Below the pieces are notes generated by a model. The model had not been told where the DNA came from. It did no database searches and worked only from the letters and a program-made list of their open reading frames with translations. Positions 23,741 to 31,635 of a DNA stretch of 64,000 nucleotides are shown in pieces. Position numbers and translations under genes: made by a program. Within the stretch, counting starts at the first letter, position 1. Every line of letters begins with the position of its first letter. Source of the stretch: a bacterium (GTDB lineage Bacteria > Patescibacteriota > Minisyncoccia > Minisyncoccales > Minisyncoccaceae); NCBI GenBank assembly GCA_023228085.1, contig JALOBW010000003.1, positions 62,001 through 126,000 of the forward strand. Direction: 5' to 3'.

Positions 23741-26707
23741 TTATACAACTTTTATATTAAAATTAATAGTATTGCTTTCTAGATTAATTGATTTAGATTC
23801 CTCTAATTTGGTTTCATAAATAAATTCGTTTGCTAATACTTCTTTAACTAAATAATTCTTGTTGTCTTCTATAAGTGTTTTTAGCTTTTCTTCAGTATTA
23901 TAATAGACATTGATTGTGTCTTGAGGGCTTAAATGCATTTCTTTTCGCAACTGTTGAATATGGCGAATAATATCTCTAATATTACCTTCATTTTTTAATT
24001 CTTCAGTAAGTGTTGTGTCAAAAATAATCTCTTTTGCGTCCTCTTCGCTAATTAATATCTTTTTAACATTTACTTCTTCTTTTATTATATCAAAAATAGC
24101 TTCTTGGTCACTTCCAAAAACCCTTCCATCTTTTCTTGGATTAATATTTACTGACAATAATGGCTGACGAACTTTTATTCCAATTTCTGATCTCTTGGCT
24201 AATGCACGAGCAACAAAATCTCTAGCATAAATCATATCACTGTAAATAATATAGAATTCGCTTTGAAGAACTAATGTGTCTGGTTCTGGATAATCGCAAA
24301 GATGTACGCTTATAGGATCGTTCGTTGTTTTTAGTTTTTGGTATAAATCTTCTGCTATAAAAGGAGTAAATGGAGCGATAAGTTTAACTAACTTTAAAAG
24401 TACATATCGCAACGTTTGCATTGCTTCAATTATTTCTTGCTCACTTTCTGGTTTTTGAAATCTCCTCCTAGACCTCCTGATGTACCAATTAGAAAAATCA
24501 TCTATGAAGGCTCCTATTGAATAATCTTCCCAACGAATATCACCGTTTGGTGCATCTAGTCCTCCTTCTGATTGCCCGCCACCAAATAATCTAGTAGCTT
24601 TTGTAAGATCATAATCTGCCATAAACTTATTAATCCCATAATTTAGTGTCTCTATTCTTGCGATTATCCATTTATCTAATATGTTTGTTGAAGAAGTTGA
24701 AGGAGATATGTCTTTATCTTTAGGAATATAAGTTTCATAAAAACGAAAACAATTATCAATTCCAAGAATCACATTTCGCCAAACTTCTTTTACTTTATCC
24801 TCCGAAAAACGATACTCTTCTCCAATATTTGTTGAAGCCAATAAAAAATAACGAATAGAGTCAGCTCCATACTTATCAAAAATATCTTTTGGGTCTGGAT
24901 AGTTCTTTAACTTTTTACTTAATTTCCTACCTCTGTCGTCTAAAACTAATCCATTTGTTATAACATTTTTAAAAGCAGGCTTACCTACCCCTAAGCCGAT
25001 ATCGTCCAAAGTAAGGGCTGTAGCCAAAACATCTAAAGTATAAAACCATCCCCTTGTTTGATCTAATCCTTCGGCAATAAAATCAGCTGGAAAAGTTTTC
25101 TCAACAAGTTCTTTGTTTTCAAAGGGGTAATGCCATTGTGCATAAGGCATTGAGCCAGACTCAAACCAACAATCAAACACTTCATCTACTATAATCATCT
25201 CCTTACCACATTTAGGACATTTTAATTTAACTTCATCAATAAAGGGACGATGAAGATCACTTAGATTATATTCTTTTATTTGATTCGCCTTTATTTCTTC
25301 AATACTCCCGATGCAAAGATGCTCGCTACATTCACTGCACTGCCAAATTGGTATGGGAGCACCCCAATACCTTCTTCTACAAAAGTCCCAATCTCTTGCT
25401 CCCTCTAGCCATTTTCCAAAACGACCATCCTTTAGATGTTCTGGCACCCAATGTGTTTGCTGATTATTACTAATCAATCTTTCTTTTAATTTGGTGACAG
25501 TGATGTACCAACTATCAACGGCATAATAAAGCAAAGGGGAATCGCATCTCCAACAATGAGGATATTCATGAACAATTAATTCGTCTTTGTAAAAATGATT
25601 AGTGGTCTTAAGATAATCTATAACATTTTGATCTGCACTTTTAACAAATTCTCCTGCAAAATCTTTGGCTTCGGACTTAAAAATACCCGATTCATCTACT
25701 AAATGAAAAAATGTAAGATCATTGTTTTTTGAAAGTTGAAAATCATCTTCCCCATGCATAGGATTGATGTGCACTATGCCTGTTCCATCTTCATCGGTCA
25801 CAAAAGTATTTCCAGCAAAAATCTTAAAACATCTATCAATGTTTTTCAGATTCTGATTTAGAAGGTAGTCAAACATTGGTTCGTATTCAAAGCCGATTAA
25901 ATCTTTTCCTTTGAATTCTTCGATTATGGATACTTCTCCTTCTAGTATAGAAATTCTATTCTTTGCTAAGATTATTTTTTCACCATTATTATTAACTAAG
26001 CAGTAATCCAAATTCTCGTTTACAGCCAAAGCAATATTGCCTGGCAGAGTCCACGGAGTAGTTGTCCAAACAAGAAAATTAGAACCCTCAAAATCCCCTC
26101 CTTTTATTTTGAACTTAACGTAGATTGATTTATCTCTAGTTTCTTTATATCCTTGATTAACTTCAAAATTAGAAATTGTAGTAGCACATCTTGGACAATA
26201 TGGAGAAACTCTATAGTTTTTTTCTACAAGATTCTTGTCCCATAATTGTTTTAGAACCCACCAAACTGACTCAATATAATTGTTATCCATTGTTGAATAG
26301 CTTTCTGAATAATCTGCCCATCGTCCAACCCTTTTTAGTACTTCTTGAAAATCAGAAACACAAGAAAACACCGAACTTCGGCAAGCGGAATTAAACTTTT
26401 CTATTCCTAATTCTTCAATCTCTTTTTTGCTTTTGATATTAAGTTCTTTTTCAATTAAGTTTTCCACTGGTAAACCATGACAATCCCACCCAACACGACG
26501 AGGGATTTGATATCCTTTCATTGTCCAATAGCGTAAAACACTATCTTTGATAGTTGTTGCTAAAATATGCCCATAGTGTGGTTTTCCAGTCGCAAAGGGA
26601 GGTCCATCATAAAAACTATAATAAGGAGCTCCTTCTCTATTTTTAATGGATTTATGGAAAATGTCCTCTTTTTCCCAAAACTCTAATATCTTTTCTTCTT
26701 TGTTCAT
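23741..26707 (-). CDS. ileS: Isoleucyl-tRNA synthetase, eukaryote-like (IleS2) type, with unusual insertion
   Basis: This class I synthetase of about 988 residues has HYGH near residue 43, the RRVGWDCHGLPVENLIEKEL segment and the GRKLSKKLKNYPDP form of KMSKS. These are typical of the IleRS2 group that is often mupirocin-insensitive. The editing CP1 domain (WTTTPWTLPGNIALAV) is present. An extra stretch of about 27 residues rich in Gly and Asp (GGGQSEGGLDAPNGDIRWED) interrupts the usual YDLTKATR...FIDDFSNWYIRRSRRRF connection near residues 705-731. The start is the ATG 6 nt after the upstream stop; an in-frame TTG 9 nt earlier overlaps that stop. It is the last gene behind two histidine phosphatases. 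Confidence 0.95.
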   Translation of the reverse strand: MNKEEKILEFWEKEDIFHKSIKNREGAPYYSFYDGPPFATGKPHYGHILATTIKDSVLRYWTMKGYQIPRRVGWDCHGLPVENLIEKELNIKSKKEIEELGIEKFNSACRSSVFSCVSDFQEVLKRVGRWADYSESYSTMDNNYIESVWWVLKQLWDKNLVEKNYRVSPYCPRCATTISNFEVNQGYKETRDKSIYVKFKIKGGDFEGSNFLVWTTTPWTLPGNIALAVNENLDYCLVNNNGEKIILAKNRISILEGEVSIIEEFKGKDLIGFEYEPMFDYLLNQNLKNIDRCFKIFAGNTFVTDEDGTGIVHINPMHGEDDFQLSKNNDLTFFHLVDESGIFKSEAKDFAGEFVKSADQNVIDYLKTTNHFYKDELIVHEYPHCWRCDSPLLYYAVDSWYITVTKLKERLISNNQQTHWVPEHLKDGRFGKWLEGARDWDFCRRRYWGAPIPIWQCSECSEHLCIGSIEEIKANQIKEYNLSDLHRPFIDEVKLKCPKCGKEMIIVDEVFDCWFESGSMPYAQWHYPFENKELVEKTFPADFIAEGLDQTRGWFYTLDVLATALTLDDIGLGVGKPAFKNVITNGLVLDDRGRKLSKKLKNYPDPKDIFDKYGADSIRYFLLASTNIGEEYRFSEDKVKEVWRNVILGIDNCFRFYETYIPKDKDISPSTSSTNILDKWIIARIETLNYGINKFMADYDLTKATRLFGGGQSEGGLDAPNGDIRWEDYSIGAFIDDFSNWYIRRSRRRFQKPESEQEIIEAMQTLRYVLLKLVKLIAPFTPFIAEDLYQKLKTTNDPISVHLCDYPEPDTLVLQSEFYIIYSDMIYARDFVARALAKRSEIGIKVRQPLLSVNINPRKDGRVFGSDQEAIFDIIKEEVNVKKILISEEDAKEIIFDTTLTEELKNEGNIRDIIRHIQQLRKEMHLSPQDTINVYYNTEEKLKTLIEDNKNYLVKEVLANEFIYETKLEESKSINLESNTINFNIKVV

Positions 26708-26712
26708 TTTTT

Positions 26713-27294
26713 TCAATTTAATTCTCTTATCTCTCCAGTTTTAATTATATCACTATAATGATCAAGCATCTCTTGATTGTTTGTACTATTTAAATAACCT
26801 TCAAGAAGCCACAATGGATTACTGTGCGATATCACAAGAATGTTTTTTTTGGTATATTTGTTTTCTAATTCATTGAAAACCTCAACTACTCTGAATTGAC
26901 AATCCTGCCACGATTCTCCTCCATCGGGAGCTATTTCAAAAGCTTTTATTCTTTCTCCTCCATAAAAATCCCATAACTCCTGTTTTAATCTTTTTGCAAA
27001 TACGCCCCAATTATTATCACGAAGTCTTTTATCAAAAATAATATTATTGATATTATAATTTATTATTTCTGAAACGATCTCTGCGGTATGTCTAGTTCTT
27101 AGAATGTCAGAGCAAACTATTAAATCTATGTTTTTGTCTTTTAATAACTCTCCCGCTCTTTTAATTTCCCTCACGCCTTCTTCATTTAGGTCACAAGGAG
27201 GATTATCGTCTGGATATCCATAGATAATATGTTTTTTCTCCTCCTGATGAGCATTCTTTCCGTGCCTCAATAAAAAATATCTATTATTATACAT
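26713..27294 (-). CDS. Histidine phosphatase family protein (RHG branch), copy B
   Basis: This 193-residue protein has the phosphoglycerate-mutase-like LLRHGKN motif with the catalytic histidine at the N-terminus, SDILRTRHTAEIVSE, DNNWGVF and the second histidine in VISHSNPLWLLEGY. The usual RHGET is RHGKN here, so substrate may differ. It is closely related to the next gene upstream, indicating a tandem duplication. It lies 3 nt after that gene and 5 nt before ileS. Physiological substrate unknown; metabolite or phosphoprotein phosphatase likely. Confidence 0.85.
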   Translation of the reverse strand: MYNNRYFLLRHGKNAHQEEKKHIIYGYPDDNPPCDLNEEGVREIKRAGELLKDKNIDLIVCSDILRTRHTAEIVSEIINYNINNIIFDKRLRDNNWGVFAKRLKQELWDFYGGERIKAFEIAPDGGESWQDCQFRVVEVFNELENKYTKKNILVISHSNPLWLLEGYLNSTNNQEMLDHYSDIIKTGEIRELN

Positions 27295-27297
27295 ATT

Positions 27298-27891
27298 CTA
27301 AATTATTTTTATTTCTCCAGTTCTAATAGTTCTATTCTTTTTCTCGGCATCAATAAGATCATCGTCACTAATCCCTAATATATATCCCTCAAGAAGCCAC
27401 AATGGATCACCATGAGAAATAATCAGTATGTTTTTATTATTAAATTCATTTTCAAGTTCATTCAGTACTTCAATAACTCTAGCCCTACAATCCTGCCAAG
27501 TTTCTCCGCCCTCTGGAGCAATATAGAATCTTTTTTTCATGTCGTTTTTATAAAAAGCCCATCCCTCATCTATTGTTTTGCCTCCAAATATCCCCCAGTT
27601 TATATCTCTTAATCTTTCATCAAATCTTATCTTATTTTTATCATATCCAATAATATTAGAAATGATATCAGATGTCTGTCTTGTTCTTAAAATATCTGAA
27701 GATATGATAAAATCAATTTCTTTGTTCTTTAAATAAAAACCAGCCTTTTCAATTTGTTCTATTCCTTCTTCAATTAATTCACAGGGAGGATTATCGTCTG
27801 GATAACAATAAAGAATATTGCTCTTTACCGTTTGGTGTATATTCTTTCCGTGCCTCAATAAAAAATATCTATTCTTGAGCGTTTTTTTCAT
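27298..27891 (-). CDS. Histidine phosphatase family protein (RHG branch), copy A
   Basis: This 197-residue paralogue of the following gene shares YFLLRHGKN, YPDDNPPC, ISSDILRTRQTSDIIS, RLRDINWGIFGG, PEGGETWQDCRARVIEVLNELE and ISHGDPLWLLEGY. Its promoter has TTGAAT (27921-27926) and TATTTT (27898-27903) spaced by 17 nt, with the ATG 6 nt after the -10, so the mRNA looks leaderless. It leads the operon phosphatase A - phosphatase B - ileS. Confidence 0.85.
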   Translation of the reverse strand: MKKTLKNRYFLLRHGKNIHQTVKSNILYCYPDDNPPCELIEEGIEQIEKAGFYLKNKEIDFIISSDILRTRQTSDIISNIIGYDKNKIRFDERLRDINWGIFGGKTIDEGWAFYKNDMKKRFYIAPEGGETWQDCRARVIEVLNELENEFNNKNILIISHGDPLWLLEGYILGISDDDLIDAEKKNRTIRTGEIKII

Positions 27892-27929
27892 GACTTAAAA
27901 ATAACATTTTTTAGGTCTTTATTCAACAT
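27892..27929 (-). promoter_or_regulatory. Promoter of the histidine phosphatase-ileS operon
   Basis: On the minus strand TTGAAT (27921-27926), 17-nt spacer, TATTTT (27898-27903) and ATG after TAAGTC. It lies directly behind the terminator of the upstream RNA candidate, so it starts the operon independently. Confidence 0.6.
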
Positions 27930-28094
27930 TAAAAACAAAAAACAGCTATTAACTGTTTTAAAAATTATTCTGAGCAACCTTGCTAAATATTTCTGAGAAA
28001 TACTTAACGAGATTGCTCAACCGAGCAAACTCGCAAATAAATAATAAGCAAAAAAACAAAAAATGCTTATTTAACAGGAATTTCACAATTCCTT
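27930..28094 (-). ncRNA. Minus-strand structured RNA candidate (B1)
   Basis: A promoter TTGACA (28125-28130) / TATGAT (28102-28107), spacer 17 nt, predicts a start near 28094. The RNA can form AGGAATT / AATTCCT, AATAAGCA / TGCTTATT, and a long hairpin with outer arms GAGCAATC / GGTTGCTC (28018-28011 and 27979-27972) and inner TATTTC / GAAATA. It ends at AAAACAG / CTGTTTT followed by TTTTGTTTTT (27930-27959). A GTG ORF of 42 codons runs through it, but its start lies in the first hairpin. No known family recognised. Confidence 0.55.
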
Positions 28095-28131
28095 ATGTAT
28101 TATCATAATAAAAAACTACTATTTTGTCAAT

Positions 28132-28235
28132 AAAAAAACAAGGCAATGCCTTAGTAATTTTAGGTCAAAGTGAAGGATTAAGACTAGGATTGCAATGGAA
28201 ATAATTTCTCTTCCTATTCCCCCGCTCACCTTGGC
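28132..28235 (-). ncRNA. Minus-strand RNA candidate with GCCAAGGTGAG 5' end (A1)
   Basis: The promoter TTGACA (28266-28271) / GATAAT (28243-28248), spacer 17 nt, places the start at G28235. The RNA begins GCCAAGGTGAGCGGGGGAA; this end can pair with TTCACTTTGAC about 65 nt later. An inner GGAA / TTCC hairpin is also possible. The 3' end is AAGGC / GCCTT followed by GTTTTTTT. A second RNA with the same 5' end and an equally strong promoter is at 44823. Unknown family. Confidence 0.6.
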
Positions 28236-28238
28236 ATT

Positions 28239-28514
28239 TTATATTATCTTATAATCCTTTATTGTTGTCAAAACAAAAAAGAGCACAAGGCTCATAAAAT
28301 TAGTTTTGTTTGAGGTATCCCCTAGAAGCCAATGACTGTCTTCTACTATTGGATGATAGCGACATCCAGTGTTTCTTGTGCATTTTTCACATCTAACTGG
28401 AATAAACCCAATACGTTTTCCCGAAAGAGTAATCTCTTTGATTTCTCCACCTGGATAATTGCATTTTTTTTCACACGATCTATCGTCCTTTTTGGACGTC
28501 TTGTCGTTGTTCAT
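28239..28514 (-). CDS. Small cysteine-containing protein, 91 aa
   Basis: This small protein starts at the ATG preceded by GAGGA at good spacing; an upstream TTG would extend it by 21 residues but lies in a predicted hairpin. It contains CEKKCNYPGGEI near the start and CEKCTRNTGCRYHPIVEDSHW in the middle, which suggests a small metal-binding or redox fold. The hydrophobic C-terminus overlaps the promoter of the RNA at 28235. It has its own promoter TTGACA (28618-28623) / TACCTT (28595-28600), with a structured leader of about 75 nt (CCCTTTAA / TTAAAGGG hairpin). Unrecognised. Confidence 0.55.
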   Translation of the reverse strand: MNNDKTSKKDDRSCEKKCNYPGGEIKEITLSGKRIGFIPVRCEKCTRNTGCRYHPIVEDSHWLLGDTSNKTNFMSLVLFFVLTTIKDYKII

Positions 28515-28623
28515 GGATTTCCTCAGTGGGACCCGCTTAGTAGCCCCTTTAAATCTTTGACTTAAAGGGACCACCAAGTGAAATAACTTTTTAAAAGGTA
28601 CTATTAATTTTACTATCTGTCAA

Positions 28624-29208
28624 TTAAGACCATTTTTCCCTTAAGTAAGAAATTATTAATTCTTGCAAGTAGCTTCTATCAACAATATCAATATTACTAG
28701 TTTTAGCTTTTTCAAGAGCTTTTTTAGATATTCTAGATATGCAAACGTAAATGCCTTTTTGGCAAACATTTTCTTTTATCCCAGTTTTAATTTGATTTAT
28801 AAATTTTAAATCGTCTTGGCTATTACTACAATCAAACATTACAAAAGCTTTGGTTCTATTTTTGTATAAAATAAAAGCTTTAATGTTTTCAATATCAGTA
28901 CATTCCACGATATATCCCATAGCTCCGAATAATCTAATTAAGAGATTCTCAAACGATTCCATTTCAAGATTAGAGAATTTTTGATTTTTCTTGATATCCA
29001 CGTCGCCTATTTTTTGTCCATTTAGATCACTTATTTTAAAAATTACTAAGATTAACCCAATAATTGCTGAAAAAGATATTCCGTATAAGAGACCTGACAT
29101 AAAATTAGGATTATCTGTAAACCATAAAAAGATCAAATAACAAAAAGTAAGCAACCAAAAAATATAACTAAAAAAACTTGCTGCTTGAAATTTCTTATTA
29201 TTCTCCAT
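28624..29208 (-). CDS. Membrane protein with degenerate Mrr-like nuclease domain
   Basis: Two membrane segments (residues about 12-30 and 38-60) are followed by a cytosolic domain resembling Mrr_cat/restriction-endonuclease-like proteins: SFENLLIRLFGAMGYIVECTD, then strands and CISRISKKALEKAKTSNIDIVDRSYLQELI. The expected catalytic D...QxK core is replaced by KAFVMFDCSNS, so nuclease activity is doubtful. Similar two-helix plus Mrr-like proteins are widespread and mostly uncharacterised. It stands between two hypothetical genes. Confidence 0.65.
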   Translation of the reverse strand: MENNKKFQAASFFSYIFWLLTFCYLIFLWFTDNPNFMSGLLYGISFSAIIGLILVIFKISDLNGQKIGDVDIKKNQKFSNLEMESFENLLIRLFGAMGYIVECTDIENIKAFILYKNRTKAFVMFDCSNSQDDLKFINQIKTGIKENVCQKGIYVCISRISKKALEKAKTSNIDIVDRSYLQELIISYLREKWS

Positions 29209-29225
29209 TTTTTTGATTACTTAAA

Positions 29226-29501
29226 TTATTTTAATACTTTCTTTTTAGTAACCTTGTAGCCATGATCTTCTAGATACTGCTTCATAACTTCTTCCGACCA
29301 TTCGGTAGTAATGTCTTCAAACTTCATCATTGTTGGGTCGTCGCATTCTTCATCAACAAAATTTATTTTGCGAGAACCAACTTCAAAAAAATCATTTTCT
29401 GCCCACTTTAAAGTAACACAAAAGATAATAATCTCTCCTTGTTCGGTAGCGACTTCAGCGGCCTCTTCATTCATTACTTTTATTTTCTCTTTTTTAATCA
29501 T
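29226..29501 (-). CDS. Hypothetical acidic protein, 91 aa
   Basis: This short acidic protein contains EEAAEVATEQGEIIIFCVTLKWAEN in its first half and a helical YLEDHGYKVTKKKVLK tail. No domain is recognised. It lies 14 nt downstream of argS on the same strand and 17 nt upstream of the Mrr-like gene, so it is probably read from the argS transcript. Coding quality looks good. Confidence 0.55.
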   Translation of the reverse strand: MIKKEKIKVMNEEAAEVATEQGEIIIFCVTLKWAENDFFEVGSRKINFVDEECDDPTMMKFEDITTEWSEEVMKQYLEDHGYKVTKKKVLK

Positions 29502-29515
29502 CTTTTTGTTATTTA

Positions 29516-31111
29516 TTACATTCTCTCAGGAGCAGAAATTCCCATAATATCTAGTGTGTTTTTAAGAGTAATCTTGGTTGCAAGTAATAATTGTAATCTA
29601 GATTTTCTGATCTTTTCGTCTTCCACTAAGCAATGACATTCGTTATAAAATTGATGAAAAGCTGCTGATAATTCTAATGAATATTGTGGTATTCTATGAA
29701 TCTGATAATCAATTGCGGTGTCTTCAATAATGTCTTCAAATCTTACTATTTGCCTCATAAGTGCTATTTCTTTGTCATGTGAAAAATTAAAAGGGGCATT
29801 CTTATCAATGTTTTTTAATTCTCCGTTCCTTAAAATACTGCAAATCCTGGCATAAGCATATTGGACATAAAAGATAGGATTCTTGTCAGATTGTTCTTTT
29901 GCAAGTTCAATATCAAAATTTAAATGTGTATTCGCTGATTTTTGAAGGAAGAAAAACCTTATGACATCTGATGGTAATTCGTCTAGTAGGTCGTCCATAG
30001 CTACTGCTGTTCCTAATCTTTTGGACATTTTTACAGGCTTTCCGTCGCGGAGTACCGAAACAAATTGCAATAAAACTATTTCCAGCCCTTCATATCCCAA
30101 AGCTTTTACTCCGCCAGTCAATCCTTTTACATCTCCATAGTGATCAGCGCCCCAAACATTTATAACCTTATTAAATTTCTTTTTTTCAAACTTATTTAAG
30201 TGGTAGGCTAAATCTCCTGCTAAATATGTCTTTGTTCCGTCTGATTTAACAATAACTCTATCTCTCTCATCTCCAAAATCGGTTGACCTAAACCAAATCG
30301 CACCTTCTTTTTCATAAGTATAACCCTTTTTAGTTAATATATCTACAACCTTATCTACCTCACCTTTCTTGTGAAGGGTCTTTTCCGAAAACCATTCATC
30401 ATATTTTATATTGAGACCATCAGTGGTTTTTTTGATATCATTAAGTATACTGACAGATGCTTCTTCACCAATTGTATAAATATCATTTCTGTCTTTAAAC
30501 TTTTTTGCTAATTCGTCTATATACTCACCAGTATATTTTGCATCAGCATCCTTAAGGATAGAATGCCCCAAGACTAATATCTGTTTGCCATAATCGTTAA
30601 CGTAATAGCATTTTTCAACTTTGTACCCAGCTTTTATGAGGACATTCGCAAGAGTGTCTCCAAATGGTCCTCCCCTACCATTTCCGACAGTCAAAGGTCC
30701 CGTGGGATTCGCTGATACAAACTCAACCTGAGCTTTTTGGTTCTTACCTAAGAACAAATTCCCAAATTTTTCTTTTTCATCTAATATATTGCCGATCTTT
30801 TTTTCCAAAAATTCTGGATTCAGATAAAAATTAATGAAGCCGGGATTCACAGCCTCAATCCGTGAAAATATTTTGCTTACCCCTTTTATTACCTGAATCT
30901 CTTCTTTTATACTTTGAGCAACGTCAATAGGATTCTCTTTTTCTATTTTGGCAATTTCCATTGCAATACCTAAGGCATAATCTCCATTTGATACTTCTTT
31001 TGGTTTGAGAATATGTATTTCTGGTATTTTAAATTTTGAAAAAACAGCCTTTTCTTGCAAGTTTTCAAGGGCAACTCTAGTATGATTTTTTAGTTCGTTT
31101 CGTATATTCAT
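29516..31111 (-). CDS. argS: Arginyl-tRNA synthetase
   Basis: This 531-residue class I synthetase charges tRNA-Arg. The N-terminal Add-1 domain is present, followed by EFVSANPTGPLTVGNGRGGP, in which the HIGH motif is TVGN. The KMSKS loop is VKMSKRLGTAVAMDD, and a DALR anticodon domain ends the protein. An upstream GTG would add nine residues, but the ATG giving MNIRNELKNHTRVAL is the natural start. The missing histidines of HIGH occur in a subset of bacterial ArgRS and need not mean loss of function. Confidence 0.95.
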   Translation of the reverse strand: MNIRNELKNHTRVALENLQEKAVFSKFKIPEIHILKPKEVSNGDYALGIAMEIAKIEKENPIDVAQSIKEEIQVIKGVSKIFSRIEAVNPGFINFYLNPEFLEKKIGNILDEKEKFGNLFLGKNQKAQVEFVSANPTGPLTVGNGRGGPFGDTLANVLIKAGYKVEKCYYVNDYGKQILVLGHSILKDADAKYTGEYIDELAKKFKDRNDIYTIGEEASVSILNDIKKTTDGLNIKYDEWFSEKTLHKKGEVDKVVDILTKKGYTYEKEGAIWFRSTDFGDERDRVIVKSDGTKTYLAGDLAYHLNKFEKKKFNKVINVWGADHYGDVKGLTGGVKALGYEGLEIVLLQFVSVLRDGKPVKMSKRLGTAVAMDDLLDELPSDVIRFFFLQKSANTHLNFDIELAKEQSDKNPIFYVQYAYARICSILRNGELKNIDKNAPFNFSHDKEIALMRQIVRFEDIIEDTAIDYQIHRIPQYSLELSAAFHQFYNECHCLVEDEKIRKSRLQLLLATKITLKNTLDIMGISAPERM

Positions 31112-31184
31112 ATTTAAACTACGGGATATCTCGTCCACGTTAGTAATATTCTAGCAGAAAATAGCGGAAAATGAAATATATTTC

Positions 31185-31600
31185 TTAGGGGTTAGTAATT
31201 AGTAACCATTCTTCGCTTTCTCCTGAAAACAGAAAGCTTCGGAATGGCACAGCTCGTAATTAGTACTTTGTAGTTTGCTTTGCAAGCTTGAAGGCATTTT
31301 TATTAGATTCCCTTCGGTTGGTTTCTGGTGAAACCCCCTCAGGGCGGGACTCGCCGCCTGTCTGTTTCGCATAAAAATCTGCTGATTTTTTACTCAACTC
31401 CCGACTCGCTGTCAGCCACAGCTCCGTCCTTGATTATTATTAAATAATCAAGCCGTCATTAATTTCTTTGAGATTCCCGCCTTCGCGGGAATGACAAACA
31501 AAAAGAAATTAATCACCTTCGTCCGCCTGCGGCGAGACAAGCGGGAATGACAAGAGGAAAAGATTGCTTCGCCTTCGCTCACAATGACAGACTTGAGGCT
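31185..31600. repeat. Large compound intergenic hairpin repeat (copy 3)
   Basis: This 0.4-kb non-coding island contains the TAGTAATTAGTAACC block, the CTCCTGAAAACAGAAAG / TTCGGAATGGCAC block and the module ACTTTGTAGTTTGCTTTGCAAGC + AAGGCATTTTTATTAGATTCCC. It also holds a perfect palindrome CTTGATTATT...AATCAAG (31430-31453). A nested hairpin follows, with outer arms ATTAATTTCTTT / AAAGAAATTAAT (31458-31469, 31502-31513) around ATTCCCGC-CTTC-GCGGGAAT. The CCGCCTGCGGCGAGACAAGC block is repeated from 18660. The island fills most of the argS-smpB divergent gap. Confidence 0.75.
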
Positions 31601-31635
31601 TGTTTTTTTAGTGATAAGGCACTATTCTTAAATGG
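31600..31635 (+). promoter_or_regulatory. smpB promoter, apparently leaderless
   Basis: TTGTTT (31600-31605) and TATTCT (31623-31628), spacer 17 nt, with the smpB ATG 7 nt after the -10. It probably also drives the overlapping tmRNA gene. Confidence 0.55.

Noticed and set aside
27960..28086. GTG ORF of 42 codons, Phe/Leu-rich, as a leader peptide
   Set aside because: The start and its AAGGA lie in a perfect hairpin, composition is what AT-rich DNA gives by chance, and the downstream genes do not match the amino acids; kept only as an alternative.
27892..28240. T-box riboswitch in front of the ileS operon
   Set aside because: No GGUGGNACCGCG-type antiterminator or specifier loop could be found.
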